Of a stretch of 64,000 nt of DNA, positions 43,137-51,942 are shown in pieces. Position 1 is the first letter of the stretch, and the number at the start of each line of letters is the position of its first letter. This DNA is from JALZAI01 sp038207565 (GTDB lineage: Bacteria > Actinomycetota > Actinomycetes > Mycobacteriales > Jatrophihabitantaceae): positions 24,598-88,597 of the forward strand of contig JBBQZQ010000014.1 of the NCBI GenBank assembly GCA_038207565.1, given 5' to 3'. Under the pieces are notes generated by a model that saw only the letters and a program-made list of their open reading frames with translations, was not told where the DNA came from and did no database searches. A program made the translations under genes and the position numbers.

Positions 43137-44399
43137 GTGTTCTGCTACGGCGCCGCCGACCGCGAGCGGCAGGTGGCCGAGCCGCCCAAACGCGCCGGCG
43201 CCGCGAGTGCGGCGGCCGAGCGGGGCGACTTCCAGCGCGATCGGGCCCGGGTACTGCACTCCTACGCGTTCCGCCGTCTCGCGGACAAGACCCAGGTCGT
43301 CGTGCCCGGCGAGGACGATTTCCCGCGCACCCGGTTGACCCATTCGCTGGAGGTGGCGCAGATCGGCCGCGAGATCGGAGCGGCCCTGGGCTGCGACCCC
43401 GATGTGGTGGACGCCGCGGGACTCGCGCACGACATCGGCCACCCCCCGTTCGGGCACAACGGTGAGGACGCGCTCGACCTCGCCGCAACGGCATGCGGGG
43501 GGTTCGAAGGAAATGCGCAGACCCTGCGCGTGCTGACTCGGCTCGAAGCCAAGGCGGTGCAGCCGTCCGGCGAGCCGGCCGGTCTCAACCTGACCCGCGC
43601 CGTGCTGGACGCAGCGTGCAAGTACCCGTGGCAGCGGCGCGACGGCACCCGCAAGTTCGGTGCCTACGCGGCGGACGTCACGGCGTTCTCGTGGTTGCGC
43701 GGTGACCGGACTGACGAGCGGCGCAGCCTAGAGGCGCAGGTGATGGACTGGGCCGACGACGTCGCCTATTCCGTCCACGACGTCGAGGACGGTGTGCATG
43801 CGGGCCAGATCCGCCTCGCTGCCGTTGACGACCGGGCCCGGGAGTTGCTGTGCACGATCGCAGGCGCCGGCGGTTACTCACCGCACAGCCCGGCCCAACT
43901 CGCACCCGTGCTCGACGAACTGCTCGAACTGCCCACGCTGCGCGATCTCGCGTCCTATGACGGCTCGTACGCCGCGCAGGCCGCGGCAAAGCGAGCGACG
44001 AGCGAATTGACCGGACGATTCGCCGCAGCCGCGATCATCGCGACGCGGGCGCGGCACGGCGACGGGCCGCTCGGACGATACGCCGCCGACCTGGTCATAC
44101 CCACTGCCATCGCCGCCGAATGCGCTCTGCTGAAGGCGGTCGCGGCGCATTTCGTGATGGCTCGACCTGGTGCGCTCGCGCGTCAGGAGTCGCAGCGTCG
44201 CCTGCTCACCGAACTCGTCGAAGCCGTGCTCACGGGTGCGCCCGAAACGCTCGACCGCGGGATGGTGGCGGCGTGGCGAGTGGCCGCCACCGACCAGGAG
44301 CGCCTGCGCGTGGTCGTCGACCAGATCGCCCAGCTCACCGACTCGTCCGCGATCGGATGGCATGTGCGGCTGATCGGCCCGCACCGGCATATCCACTGA
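43137..44399 (+). CDS. dgt: Deoxyguanosinetriphosphate triphosphohydrolase-like protein (Dgt)
   Basis: 420 residues. HD-domain signature: THSLEVAQIGREIG supplies the first His and GLAHDIGHPPFGHNGE supplies the HD pair; the adjacent YAFRRLADKTQVV and ARVLHSYAFRRL belong to the dNTPase N-terminus. It hydrolyses dGTP (or other dNTPs) to deoxynucleoside and triphosphate, affecting dNTP pools. GTG start. In actinobacteria it is the gene before dnaG; here the permease and its leader intervene. Confidence 0.94.
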   Translation: MFCYGAADRERQVAEPPKRAGAASAAAERGDFQRDRARVLHSYAFRRLADKTQVVVPGEDDFPRTRLTHSLEVAQIGREIGAALGCDPDVVDAAGLAHDIGHPPFGHNGEDALDLAATACGGFEGNAQTLRVLTRLEAKAVQPSGEPAGLNLTRAVLDAACKYPWQRRDGTRKFGAYAADVTAFSWLRGDRTDERRSLEAQVMDWADDVAYSVHDVEDGVHAGQIRLAAVDDRARELLCTIAGAGGYSPHSPAQLAPVLDELLELPTLRDLASYDGSYAAQAAAKRATSELTGRFAAAAIIATRARHGDGPLGRYAADLVIPTAIAAECALLKAVAAHFVMARPGALARQESQRRLLTELVEAVLTGAPETLDRGMVAAWRVAATDQERLRVVVDQIAQLTDSSAIGWHVRLIGPHRHIH

Positions 44400-44410
44400 A
44401 CCTCATCGCT

Positions 44411-44495
44411 AGATGAGGGGCGCCTGAGAGTATGCCGTACCGACGGTATGGACGCCGCAACTCCGGCGAGGGAAGGGCGCCAAATTCCGGTCCAA
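44411..44495 (+). ncRNA. SAM-I-clan (SAM-I/IV variant-like) riboswitch candidate upstream of a permease
   Basis: The 115-bp leader contains GCAAC at 44457-44461 and GGAAGGGCGCCAAATTCC at 44471-44488, which resemble the SAM-I core elements (CGGCAAC and GGTGCCAAATCC). Between an outer GGCG (44419-44422)/CGCC (44453-44456) stem sits an inner 8-bp stem (44431-44438 with 44443-44450) separated by unpaired CCTGAGAG/GA, reminiscent of the P2 kink-turn. CTCCG at 44461 is complementary to CGGAG at 44503-44507 in the ribosome site, a possible switching element. Class assignment is by eye. Confidence 0.5.
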
Positions 44496-44514
44496 AGGTT
44501 TTCGGAGGCATCGC

Positions 44515-46173
44515 ATGGCAACGGACGTCGCGTCGAAACCCACCGCGGGGCGCTCCCACGAGCTCAAGCGCAGCATCGGCTTCTTCGGGCTGATGTTCAT
44601 CTCGCTCGGCTCGATCATCGGATCGGGGTGGTTGCTCGGTGCACTGACGGCAGCCAAGGCGGCGGGTCCGGCGTCGCTGATCTCCTGGATCCTCGCGGCG
44701 TTCATGCTGATGACGCTGGCGCTGGTCCACGCCGAACTCGGCGCGGCCTATCCGGTGGCCGGAGGTACGGCGCGGTTCCCGTACTTCGCGTTCGGGACGT
44801 TGGCCGGATTCACCGCGGGCTGGACGGCCTACCTGCAGGCGGTCACCATTGCCCCGATCGAGGTCAAGGCCGCCATTTCCTACCTGGACGGGACCGATTG
44901 GGCCAAGCGCAATCTGGTCATGCTGCACACGAACGGCACCCTGACCGCCGTCGGCCTGGTGGTCGCGACCGGCGGGATGGCGCTGTTCACCGTCATCAAC
45001 CTGCTCGGCGCCAAGCTGCTGTCGGACAGCAACACGATCATGGTGATCTGGAAGGCCGCAGTTCCGATCCTGGCCGTGGTCGTGATCATGTCGCTGAGCT
45101 TCCACGCCTCCAACTTCACCGCCGGCGGCGGCTTCATGCCCTTCGGTATGCACGGGGTGTTCGCCGCTCTGCCGCTCGGTGTCGTGTTCGCGCTGCAGGG
45201 CTTCGAGCAGGCGGTGCAGATGGGCGGCGAGGCCCGCAACCCGAGCAAGGACATCTCGCGCGCCATCATCTCCGCCATGTTCATCGGCGCTGCGGTGTAC
45301 ATCCTGTTCGAGGTCGCCTTCATCGGCGGCCTGTCGCCGTCCAACCTGACCAAGGGTTGGGCGAATCCGATCGGCGAGGGTGACTTCAGCCCCTACTACA
45401 CGATCGCCATCGCCGTCGGCGCCGCCTGGCTCGGGACGATCCTGCTGGTCGACGCGGTTATCTCGCCCGGCGGCACCGGGCTGATCTACATCGGCACGTC
45501 CGCCCGGCTCTCCTATGCCATCGGCGAGGACGACGTGCTCACCGACAAGTTGACCGAGACGAACAAGCGGGGCGTCCCGATGTGGTCGATCCTGCTCGTG
45601 TTCGTCATCGGTGAGCTGACCTTCCTGCCGTTTCCGAGCTGGAGTTCACTGGTCGGCCTCGTCACCGAGGCCACAGCGATCATGTACGCCTTCGCGCCCG
45701 TATCGCTCGCCGCACTGCATCTGCGCGATCCCGACCGAAGCCGGCCCTACCGTGCACCATTTCCGAAGGTGCTCAACCCGTTGGCCTTCGCCTCGGCGAA
45801 TCTGATCATCTACTGGAGCGGTTTCGAGGCGAACTGGAAGATCCTGGCTGCGATCTTCCTGGGCCGGGTGTTCTCCGAGATCGCACTTCGCCGCGCCGAC
45901 GACGTCCGCCGCACGGACGTCGACTGGCGCGCTGCCTCGTGGATCTGGCCCTGGCTCATCGGCATCGTGATCCTCGGCCTACTGGGCCGCTACGGCGGGC
46001 ACAACGCGCTACCTGACTGGATCGACCTGCTCGCGGTCATCGCGTTCAGCCTGGTGATCTTCTACTACGCGATCAGCCTCGCCATGGACCCGGAGAAGGT
46101 GGGGCAGGCCGTCGAGTTCGAGGAGCGCCAGATCGAACAGCAGAAGGAGAAGAACCTCAACCTGCCCGGCTGA
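44515..46173 (+). CDS. APC-family amino-acid permease
   Basis: 552 residues, about 12 transmembrane helices. The N-terminus KRSIGFFGLMFISLGSIIGSGWLLG carries the substrate-binding GSIIGSG motif of APC transporters; FALQGFEQAVQMGGEARNPSKDI is the family's conserved loop after TM6. It imports an amino acid or related amine across the cytoplasmic membrane. If the leader is a true SAM sensor, methionine or a sulfur amino acid would be the natural substrate, but that is inference. ATG at 44515 after GGAGG. The C-terminus is charged and cytoplasmic. Confidence 0.9.
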   Translation: MATDVASKPTAGRSHELKRSIGFFGLMFISLGSIIGSGWLLGALTAAKAAGPASLISWILAAFMLMTLALVHAELGAAYPVAGGTARFPYFAFGTLAGFTAGWTAYLQAVTIAPIEVKAAISYLDGTDWAKRNLVMLHTNGTLTAVGLVVATGGMALFTVINLLGAKLLSDSNTIMVIWKAAVPILAVVVIMSLSFHASNFTAGGGFMPFGMHGVFAALPLGVVFALQGFEQAVQMGGEARNPSKDISRAIISAMFIGAAVYILFEVAFIGGLSPSNLTKGWANPIGEGDFSPYYTIAIAVGAAWLGTILLVDAVISPGGTGLIYIGTSARLSYAIGEDDVLTDKLTETNKRGVPMWSILLVFVIGELTFLPFPSWSSLVGLVTEATAIMYAFAPVSLAALHLRDPDRSRPYRAPFPKVLNPLAFASANLIIYWSGFEANWKILAAIFLGRVFSEIALRRADDVRRTDVDWRAASWIWPWLIGIVILGLLGRYGGHNALPDWIDLLAVIAFSLVIFYYAISLAMDPEKVGQAVEFEERQIEQQKEKNLNLPG

Positions 46174-46296
46174 GCGTCCACACGGCGTCCTCGACCGCCC
46201 TCGTGCGCGCCTAGTATCGAAATCGTGATCCAGCACAGCGAACAAGCCGACCTGCTTCGGAGTTCGGCGTGCGGTCCGGTCGCGGCGAGGTAGGCC

Positions 46297-48150
46297 GTGG
46301 CAGGCCGCATTCGGGACGAGGACATCGCGCTGGTCCGCGAGAAGACCAACATCGCCGACGTCATCGGTGAGCACGTGCAGCTGCGAAACGCCGGTGGCGG
46401 AAATCTCAAGGGCATCTGCCCGTTCCACGACGAGAAGTCGCCGTCGCTGTCGGTGTCGCCGTCCAAGGGACTCTTCCACTGCTTCGGCTGCAGCGCCGGC
46501 GGTGACGTGATCCGCTTCGTCCAGAACATCGAGCACCTTGACTTCAGCGATGCCGTCGAGCGGCTGGCCGGTCAGTCTGGCATCCAACTTCGCTACGTCG
46601 AGGGTGCCGGCATGCCGAACCGGCAACCCGGTCAGCGGGCCCGGCTGATCGAGGCGCACAGCGAGGCCGCCCGGTTCTATGCCGAGCAGCTGCGCACGCC
46701 GGACGCGGTCGCCGCGCGCCAGTTCCTGGCCGAACGTGGTTTCGACCAGGAAACGGCTGAGCGCTTCGACTGCGGGTTCGCCCCGGCGGGGTGGGACGAG
46801 CTCACCAGGCACCTGCTCGCGATGCGATTCACGGCGCAGGAGCTGGTGCTCGGCGGCCTGACGAAGGAGGGTGGACGCGGCGGCCTGATCGACCGCTTTC
46901 ACCGCCGGCTGCTCTGGCCGATCCGCGATGTCAGCGGGGACGTCGTCGGGTTCGGGGCCCGCCGGATCTTCGACGACGACCGTATCGAGGCGAAATACCT
47001 CAACACCCCCGAGACGCCGATCTACAAGAAGAGCCAACTGCTGTATGGGGTCGACAGGGCCAAGCGCGAGATCGCCCGGCAGCACCGGGCCGTCATCGTC
47101 GAGGGCTACACCGACGTGATGGCGTGCCACCTGGCCGGCGTCACGACCGCGGTCGCAACCTGCGGAACCGCGTTCGGCTCAGAGCATGTGTCGGTGATCC
47201 GACGATTGCTGATGGACTCGGACTCGTTCACCGGCGAGGTCATCTTCACCTTCGACGGCGATGCCGCGGGGCTCAAGGCAGCCGAGCGAGCCTTCGGCGA
47301 TGATCAGAAGTTCATGGCTCAGACCTTCGTCGCGATCGAGGCCACCGGCATGGACCCGTGCGAGCTGCGCCAGAGGTCCGGTGACACCGCGGTGCTGGAC
47401 CTCGTGGCACGGCGCATCCCGCTGGTCGAGTTCGTGCTGCGCTCGACGGTCGGGCGTTATGACCTGGACACCGCAGAGGGACGCGCGACGGCGCTCGACC
47501 GCGGTGTCCCGCTCGTGTCACAGATCAAGGATCACGGGTTGCGTGACGAGTACGCCCGCCGCCTCGGCGGCCTGGTGGGTGTGGACGATCCGCTGCGGGT
47601 GGTGCAGCGCGTGCGAGGCATGGTGCGTTCCGGCGGTCGTCCCGAGGTCGAGCGTCCCGCCGGTGGTGGCGAGAAGGTGGACGAGTCGGTGATGACGGTC
47701 GAGCGCGAGGCGCTCAAGGTCGCTCTGCAACTGCCGGCGGTTGCCGGGCCGCAGTTCGACACCCTCGCCGAGGAGGCGTTCCTGCTTCCGGCGCACCGCA
47801 AGCTGCGTGGCGCCATTGCGTCGGCGGGCGGTACGGCCGCCGCGGTCACCGGTCCGGCCTGGACGGCTGCCGTTGAGCAGCACCTGGAGGAGGCGCTGCG
47901 ATCCGGCGTGCACGCGTTGACCGTCGAACCGTTGCATTCGGGCGCCGAGGGTCAGGAGCGCTACGCCGACGCCGTCCTCGCCCGGATGCACGAGATCGTC
48001 ACCTCGCGTCAGGTCGCGAGGCTCAAGGGCCGACTGCAGCGGGTGAATCCGATCGAGCAGGCTGAGGAGCATGCCCGCCTGTTCGGTGAACTGATTGCTC
48101 TGGAGAGCTACCGCCGCGGGCTGCGCGAGCGGGCGATCGGCGGCGTCTGA
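46297..48150 (+). CDS. dnaG: DNA primase DnaG
   Basis: 617 residues, GTG start. N-terminal CHC2 zinc domain: ICPFHDEKSPSLSVSPSKGLFHCFGCSAGG. Toprim core: HRAVIVEGYTDVMACHLAG, FTFDGDAAGLKAAERA. The C-terminal DnaB-binding domain is complete. It synthesises RNA primers at replication forks. Its stop shares bases with the start of the next gene (TGATG), so that gene is probably translated from the same mRNA. Confidence 0.98.
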   Translation: MAGRIRDEDIALVREKTNIADVIGEHVQLRNAGGGNLKGICPFHDEKSPSLSVSPSKGLFHCFGCSAGGDVIRFVQNIEHLDFSDAVERLAGQSGIQLRYVEGAGMPNRQPGQRARLIEAHSEAARFYAEQLRTPDAVAARQFLAERGFDQETAERFDCGFAPAGWDELTRHLLAMRFTAQELVLGGLTKEGGRGGLIDRFHRRLLWPIRDVSGDVVGFGARRIFDDDRIEAKYLNTPETPIYKKSQLLYGVDRAKREIARQHRAVIVEGYTDVMACHLAGVTTAVATCGTAFGSEHVSVIRRLLMDSDSFTGEVIFTFDGDAAGLKAAERAFGDDQKFMAQTFVAIEATGMDPCELRQRSGDTAVLDLVARRIPLVEFVLRSTVGRYDLDTAEGRATALDRGVPLVSQIKDHGLRDEYARRLGGLVGVDDPLRVVQRVRGMVRSGGRPEVERPAGGGEKVDESVMTVEREALKVALQLPAVAGPQFDTLAEEAFLLPAHRKLRGAIASAGGTAAAVTGPAWTAAVEQHLEEALRSGVHALTVEPLHSGAEGQERYADAVLARMHEIVTSRQVARLKGRLQRVNPIEQAEEHARLFGELIALESYRRGLRERAIGGV

Positions 48151-48683
48151 TGGGATGGTTCCATCGCCGCGACGCCCCGCCCGCCGACCTCGTCGCCAGG
48201 CTGCCGGGCGACGAGCGCGTGGTGTCGTGGGCCGATGTCAGGGGCGGCGGAGCTGTGCTCGCCACCCCGTCCGGGTTGTGGTGGCCGGAACCCGGCGGGG
48301 TGCGTTTGATCGGCTGGCACCTGGTGAACAAAGCCGTCTGGCAGGACGGCGTGCTGCGGGTCGTCGAGGCAGAGGTCGTCGACGACCTGCTTCTCCTCGA
48401 CCTGCCGCAGCTGGCCGCAGAGCTCAGCACACCGCGCGACCTGCCGCCGACTGTGCGCAAGCGTGTTGAGGCCAACGTCGTTCGCTCGCAGGTGCATCCG
48501 GTGATCGGTGGGTCGGCCCGCTTCGTGGCCCGGCGCGTCCCCGGCGAGGACGGCGTGCGGTGGTGGGCCCGGCTGGAGGAGGGCACACCGGATACCGAGC
48601 AGGTGCGCTCGGCAATCAGTGCCCGGCTCGTGCTGTTACGGGCGCAGTGGGACGAGGAGAGCGGGCTCGCCCAGCAGTGGTAG
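48150..48683 (+). CDS. Conserved protein of unknown function downstream of dnaG
   Basis: 177 residues starting MGWFHRRDAPPADLVARLPGDERVVSWADV. No signal peptide, membrane helix or catalytic motif recognised; the pattern GVRLIGWHLVNKAVWQDGVLRVVEAEVVDD suggests a small beta-rich PH-like fold, as in other dnaG-linked actinobacterial proteins. Translationally coupled to dnaG. Its TAG stop is in the first unit of a 17-bp tandem repeat. Confidence 0.75.
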   Translation: MGWFHRRDAPPADLVARLPGDERVVSWADVRGGGAVLATPSGLWWPEPGGVRLIGWHLVNKAVWQDGVLRVVEAEVVDDLLLLDLPQLAAELSTPRDLPPTVRKRVEANVVRSQVHPVIGGSARFVARRVPGEDGVRWWARLEEGTPDTEQVRSAISARLVLLRAQWDEESGLAQQW

Positions 48684-48720
48684 CAGCTCAGCGGTGGTAG
48701 CAGCTCAGCGGTGGTAGCCG
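48677..48720. repeat. 17-bp tandem repeat (2.6 copies) holding the stop codons of two convergent genes
   Basis: Units GTGGTAGCAGCTCAGCG start at 48677, 48694 and 48711 (partial). The TAG of the plus-strand gene (48681-48683) is in unit 1, and the TGA of the minus-strand gene (48705-48707) is in unit 2. It is a short duplication at convergent 3' ends. Confidence 0.9.
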
Positions 48721-48989
48721 TTGTTGCTCGGCTGCGAGGCTTCCCGTCGGGGCCCGGCCGCTGACCCGGACCCGCTGCCGGTGCTTGCGCCCAGACGCGC
48801 CGCCACGAGGGTGCGGGCCTGCTGAGTGAGGAAGTCGACCCGGGCCTGCAACACTCCGGCGGTCGATTGCACGGTCTGGCTGCCGGCGATCCGGCGGGCG
48901 GCGCGAACGATGGTCTCGTACCGCTCGTGTCCCGCCTTCGCGCCGAGCACGTAGCCGATGGCTCCACCGATCAGGAATGGAAGCTTCAT
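48705..48989 (-). CDS. YtxH-like small membrane-associated protein
   Basis: 94 residues, ATG at 48989. It starts MKLPFLIGGAIGYVLGAKAGHERYETIV, a short hydrophobic helix followed by a charged amphipathic helix, as in YtxH-type small proteins. The C-terminus is Gly/Ser/Ala-rich. Function unknown; likely membrane-anchored. It is convergent with the dnaG-linked gene, overlapping the tandem repeat. Confidence 0.72.
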   Translation of the reverse strand: MKLPFLIGGAIGYVLGAKAGHERYETIVRAARRIAGSQTVQSTAGVLQARVDFLTQQARTLVAARLGASTGSGSGSAAGPRREASQPSNNGYHR

Positions 48990-49103
48990 CGCCTGTCTCC
49001 TCGCATCATGGTGGCCCAACCGTAGCCCTGGCGCGGCACCGCGCAGTAGGTGGGATAAACTGACCCGGTTGCGCGACCGGGTGCCCGGCGTGCGCGAGAA
49101 CGG

Positions 49104-49176
49104 TCCCCCGTAGCTCAATTGGCAGAGCATTCGACTGTTAATCGAAGGGTTACTGGTTCGAGTCCAGTCGGGGGAG
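49104..49176 (+). tRNA. tRNA-Asn (anticodon GTT)
   Basis: 73 nt. Acceptor TCCCCCG/CGGGGGA, discriminator G; anticodon stem TTCGA/TCGAA around loop CTGTTAA with anticodon GTT; T arm ACTGG-TTCGAGT-CCAGT. The CCA is not fully encoded (CA only). It borders the integrase gene and is a usual integration target. Confidence 0.97.
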
Positions 49177-49254
49177 CAAATACGGGGCCTCTAGCAATTC
49201 TAGAGTAGATCAGTCATCCTTTAGTCATCCGATACGGATGGTTCGAGGTGCCCC
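49177..49254. other. Putative attachment/arm-site region between tRNA-Asn and integrase
   Basis: Contains a perfect 6-bp hairpin (CTCTAG at 49189-49194, CTAGAG at 49200-49205) and two near-adjacent direct repeats AGTCATCC (49212-49230 region). The 3' part of the tRNA would be the attL core. No second copy of the tRNA 3' end was found in the window. Confidence 0.4.
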
Positions 49255-50493
49255 ATGGGTCGTCCAGCGTTGCCACTCGGCACGGCCGGCAAGACGCTCT
49301 TCGTGCCGATGAGGAATGGCCAGATCCAAGCCCGGGCGAAGTTCCGCGACTTCGACGGACGCGTTCGCCTCGTTGCCAAGTACGGCCCGTCTCGGGCGGC
49401 GGCCGAGCGGTCCTTGAAGATCGAAATGGCCAACCGGCAGACGCCCGGCGGTGCCGCGGCAGTGGTCGTATCGACTCATGTGGGTGGCCTCGCCGAGGTG
49501 TGGCTGGACGCTCCGCACGGCTGGTCGACGGGCAGCGAGCGCACCTATCGCTCGGTCGTCCGGAACCAGGTGGTGCCGGCTCTGGGTGCCCTTCGCCTGG
49601 GGGAGGTGACGCCCGGCGTGGTGAGCAGGGCCTTGCGGAGGATCGCCGAGCGCAGTGGCCCGAGTGCGGCCAAGTCGGCGAAGGCGTGCCTGTCGGGCAT
49701 GTTCAAACTCGCTGTTGAAGATGGCGCGATCGCGGCCAACCCGGTTCGTGACTCGTCGGCCCGGATTAGTGTCAGCACCAAGTCGCCACGCGCCCTGACT
49801 GTTGACGAGACGGCGATGCTCACCGGGTGGCTTCGCGACAACGAGCGCGCTGTCGCCCTGGACATCCCCGACCTCGTCGACTGGATGCTCGCCACTGGGG
49901 CCCGCATCGGCGAGGCGCTCGCGCTGCGTCACGGGACGAATGCAGACGGCAGGGCGCTGCTCGACCTCGAGGCGAAGACGTGGGAGGTGAACGCCACCGT
50001 CGTCCGCGTGCCGAAGAAAGGTTTGATCGTCCAGTCGCGCCCGAAGACCACGGCGGGCTGGCGGGTCGTGGCCGTTCCTGACTTCGCGATTCGGATGGTA
50101 GGTCAGCGGTCGATGAACCAGCCCGAGGGCATGGTGTTCACAGCGCCGACGGCGGCTACGCTGCGGGACCCGTCCAACGCCTCCGCCGATCTTCGCCGGC
50201 TCTTGGACTCGATCGACTGCGACGTCTGCGCCGGGACGGGATTCCAGCTTGAGGCCGACGGCACATTCAAGACCGGCCGAGGTGGCCAGCGGCTGCGATG
50301 CGACGCCGGCCCGTGGTCTTGGGTGACCTCACACGTCTTCCGAAAGACCGTGGCGACGCGCCTGGATGACGCCGGATTCACCCCTCGCCAGGTCGCCGAT
50401 CAGCTCGGGCACGCCAACCCGTCGATGACCCTCGATGTCTACTTCGGCCGTCACGTCGTTAGCGCAGCAGCAGCGAAGGTGCTCGACCGCTGA
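49255..50493 (+). CDS. Tyrosine site-specific integrase with Cys-rich insertion
   Basis: 412 residues. N-terminal arm- and core-binding domains, then a catalytic domain with Arg in TGARIGEALAL, the His-x-x-Arg region SHVFRKTVATRL, and the nucleophile Tyr in MTLDVYFGRH. Between the Arg and His boxes lies an insertion with CDVC and LRC Cys, which may form a zinc knuckle, not usual in the family. The tRNA-Asn immediately upstream suggests it integrates there. It marks the start of accessory DNA. Confidence 0.9.
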   Translation: MGRPALPLGTAGKTLFVPMRNGQIQARAKFRDFDGRVRLVAKYGPSRAAAERSLKIEMANRQTPGGAAAVVVSTHVGGLAEVWLDAPHGWSTGSERTYRSVVRNQVVPALGALRLGEVTPGVVSRALRRIAERSGPSAAKSAKACLSGMFKLAVEDGAIAANPVRDSSARISVSTKSPRALTVDETAMLTGWLRDNERAVALDIPDLVDWMLATGARIGEALALRHGTNADGRALLDLEAKTWEVNATVVRVPKKGLIVQSRPKTTAGWRVVAVPDFAIRMVGQRSMNQPEGMVFTAPTAATLRDPSNASADLRRLLDSIDCDVCAGTGFQLEADGTFKTGRGGQRLRCDAGPWSWVTSHVFRKTVATRLDDAGFTPRQVADQLGHANPSMTLDVYFGRHVVSAAAAKVLDR

Positions 50494-50574
50494 CCCTCAC
50501 CATGCCGACATTGACGGGAACTGTGGCGCGCTCTGACTTTGGACGGCGCGTGCCGCCGCCCGGATCGCCAGGTG

Positions 50575-51731
50575 GGGCTCCAAAACCCGGTGCATCGCAT
50601 TATCCGAAGGCTACGCGGCTGAGTGGTATTCGTTGATGAGGTTGCCGAGGATCGGATGGCGCACAACCGCCGGTGGCGCATCGATCGGGGCTGGCTGGAC
50701 TGGTGACGGCGGTCGCAGGCCGCGGGCACGGTGAGGACGCTGCCGGTTGTAGTGGGAGACATATTCGGCGAGCGCCCGGCGTAGGTGGCGTTGGCCGAAG
50801 ATCAGCGTCCGGTCGGTTAGTTCGGCTCTGACGGTGCGGACGAATCGTTCTGCGTAGCCGTTGGCCTGTGGGCATCGAGGCGGGATCTTCACGACCTGGA
50901 TGTCGGCGTCGGCAATAGCGGCGTCGAAGGATGCGGTGAACTGGCTGGCGCGGTCGCGGATCATGAACCGGAACGCGGTTGCCCGATCACCGAGATCGGC
51001 GACTAGGTTGCGGGCCTGCTGGGCGGTCCAGGGTCCGTCGGGGTTGGTGGTGGTTCCGAGGACGTGGGCGTGGCGGGTGTTGATCTCGATCACGAAGAAC
51101 ACGTAGGTCCGCTGAAGCGTGACCGCGCAGTCGACGGGGAAGAAGTCGCAGGCCAGCATCGTCGAGGCTTGGGCGCGCAGGAACTGCCGCCAGGACGTCC
51201 GCTCCGAGCGAGTCGGCGCCGGGGGTATCCGAAGTGACTTGAGGACCCGTCGGATCGTCGAAGCTCCAACCCTACGACCGACCTTGAGCAGCTCACCTTG
51301 GATGCGTTGGTAGCCCCAGCTCGGATTCTGTCTCGCCAGTTGGCCGATCAGCGTCGCGAGCTCGGGGTCGAGCGGCGGGCGGCCACAGCGGTGCGGGAAG
51401 GTCCACTTCTTGGCCATGAGTCGACGATGCCAGCGCAGGATCGTCGCAGGCGTGACCAGCCGACGGCTGAGTATGTGGCGAGGGAGGTGCCGGCACAGCG
51501 CGCTGAAGACCGCCCGGTCGGCCCAGTCCAGCCGCGGTTTCGGATTGGTTCGCCTCAACACCGCGACTTCATGGCGCAGCACGAGCAGCTCGGCGTCCTT
51601 TGACGCCGACGTGCGGGCCAAGAGCGCAAGCCAGCCGCTGAGCCGGACCAAGACCAGGTAGAGCAGGCGCATCGACACGGGAAGGATCATGCCCAACCGC
51701 GTCCGAGCCGGCGCGCAGGCTTTTGGAACCC
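50575..51731. mobile_element. Insertion sequence with integrase-core transposase and 14-bp imperfect terminal repeats
   Basis: Terminal repeats GGGCTCCAAAACCC (50575-50588) and GGCTTTTGGAACCC (51718-51731) are reverse complements with two mismatches and bracket one transposase gene. Length ~1.16 kb. No convincing target-site duplication was found. Confidence 0.7.
50611..51690 (-). CDS. Transposase with DDE integrase core (IS3/IS481-like superfamily)
   Basis: 359 residues from ATG 51690. Acid residues of the DDE triad: Asp in LACDFFPVD, Asp in MIRDRASQFT and Glu in NGYAERFVRTVRAEL, with the spacing of the rve integrase core. N-terminal HTH region: TPATILRWHRRLMAKKW and NPSWGYQRIQGELL. It would excise and insert the surrounding element. 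The reading frame is intact, so the element may be active. Confidence 0.88.
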   Translation of the reverse strand: MILPVSMRLLYLVLVRLSGWLALLARTSASKDAELLVLRHEVAVLRRTNPKPRLDWADRAVFSALCRHLPRHILSRRLVTPATILRWHRRLMAKKWTFPHRCGRPPLDPELATLIGQLARQNPSWGYQRIQGELLKVGRRVGASTIRRVLKSLRIPPAPTRSERTSWRQFLRAQASTMLACDFFPVDCAVTLQRTYVFFVIEINTRHAHVLGTTTNPDGPWTAQQARNLVADLGDRATAFRFMIRDRASQFTASFDAAIADADIQVVKIPPRCPQANGYAERFVRTVRAELTDRTLIFGQRHLRRALAEYVSHYNRQRPHRARGLRPPSPVQPAPIDAPPAVVRHPILGNLINEYHSAA

Positions 51732-51942
51732 TTCAGGCTGTTCGGCTCGGCGCCGGTCGTGCGCATCTGCCGACTCCGTGGCGTAGCCGAGCAGCGGACG
51801 GCAGTCTTGGTCGCTGAGAATTCGACCGGCGTCGGTCGGCATGCGCGGGACCATGCCGATGGTCGAGCGCCTCGAATGATCTTGCAGCCCGCCGACGTTC
51901 CAGTTCTACGAGCGATGAACGCTGGGTACCGTGCCTTCGGCG

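Noticed and set aside
44411..44495. Glycine or TPP riboswitch (because of CTGAGAG)
   Set aside because: The remaining conserved elements of those classes are absent; the GCAAC and GCCAAATTCC elements suit the SAM-I clan better.
49104..49176. Right attachment site duplicate of the tRNA-Asn end within the window
   Set aside because: No second copy of the tRNA 3' end could be found between 49,180 and 64,000.
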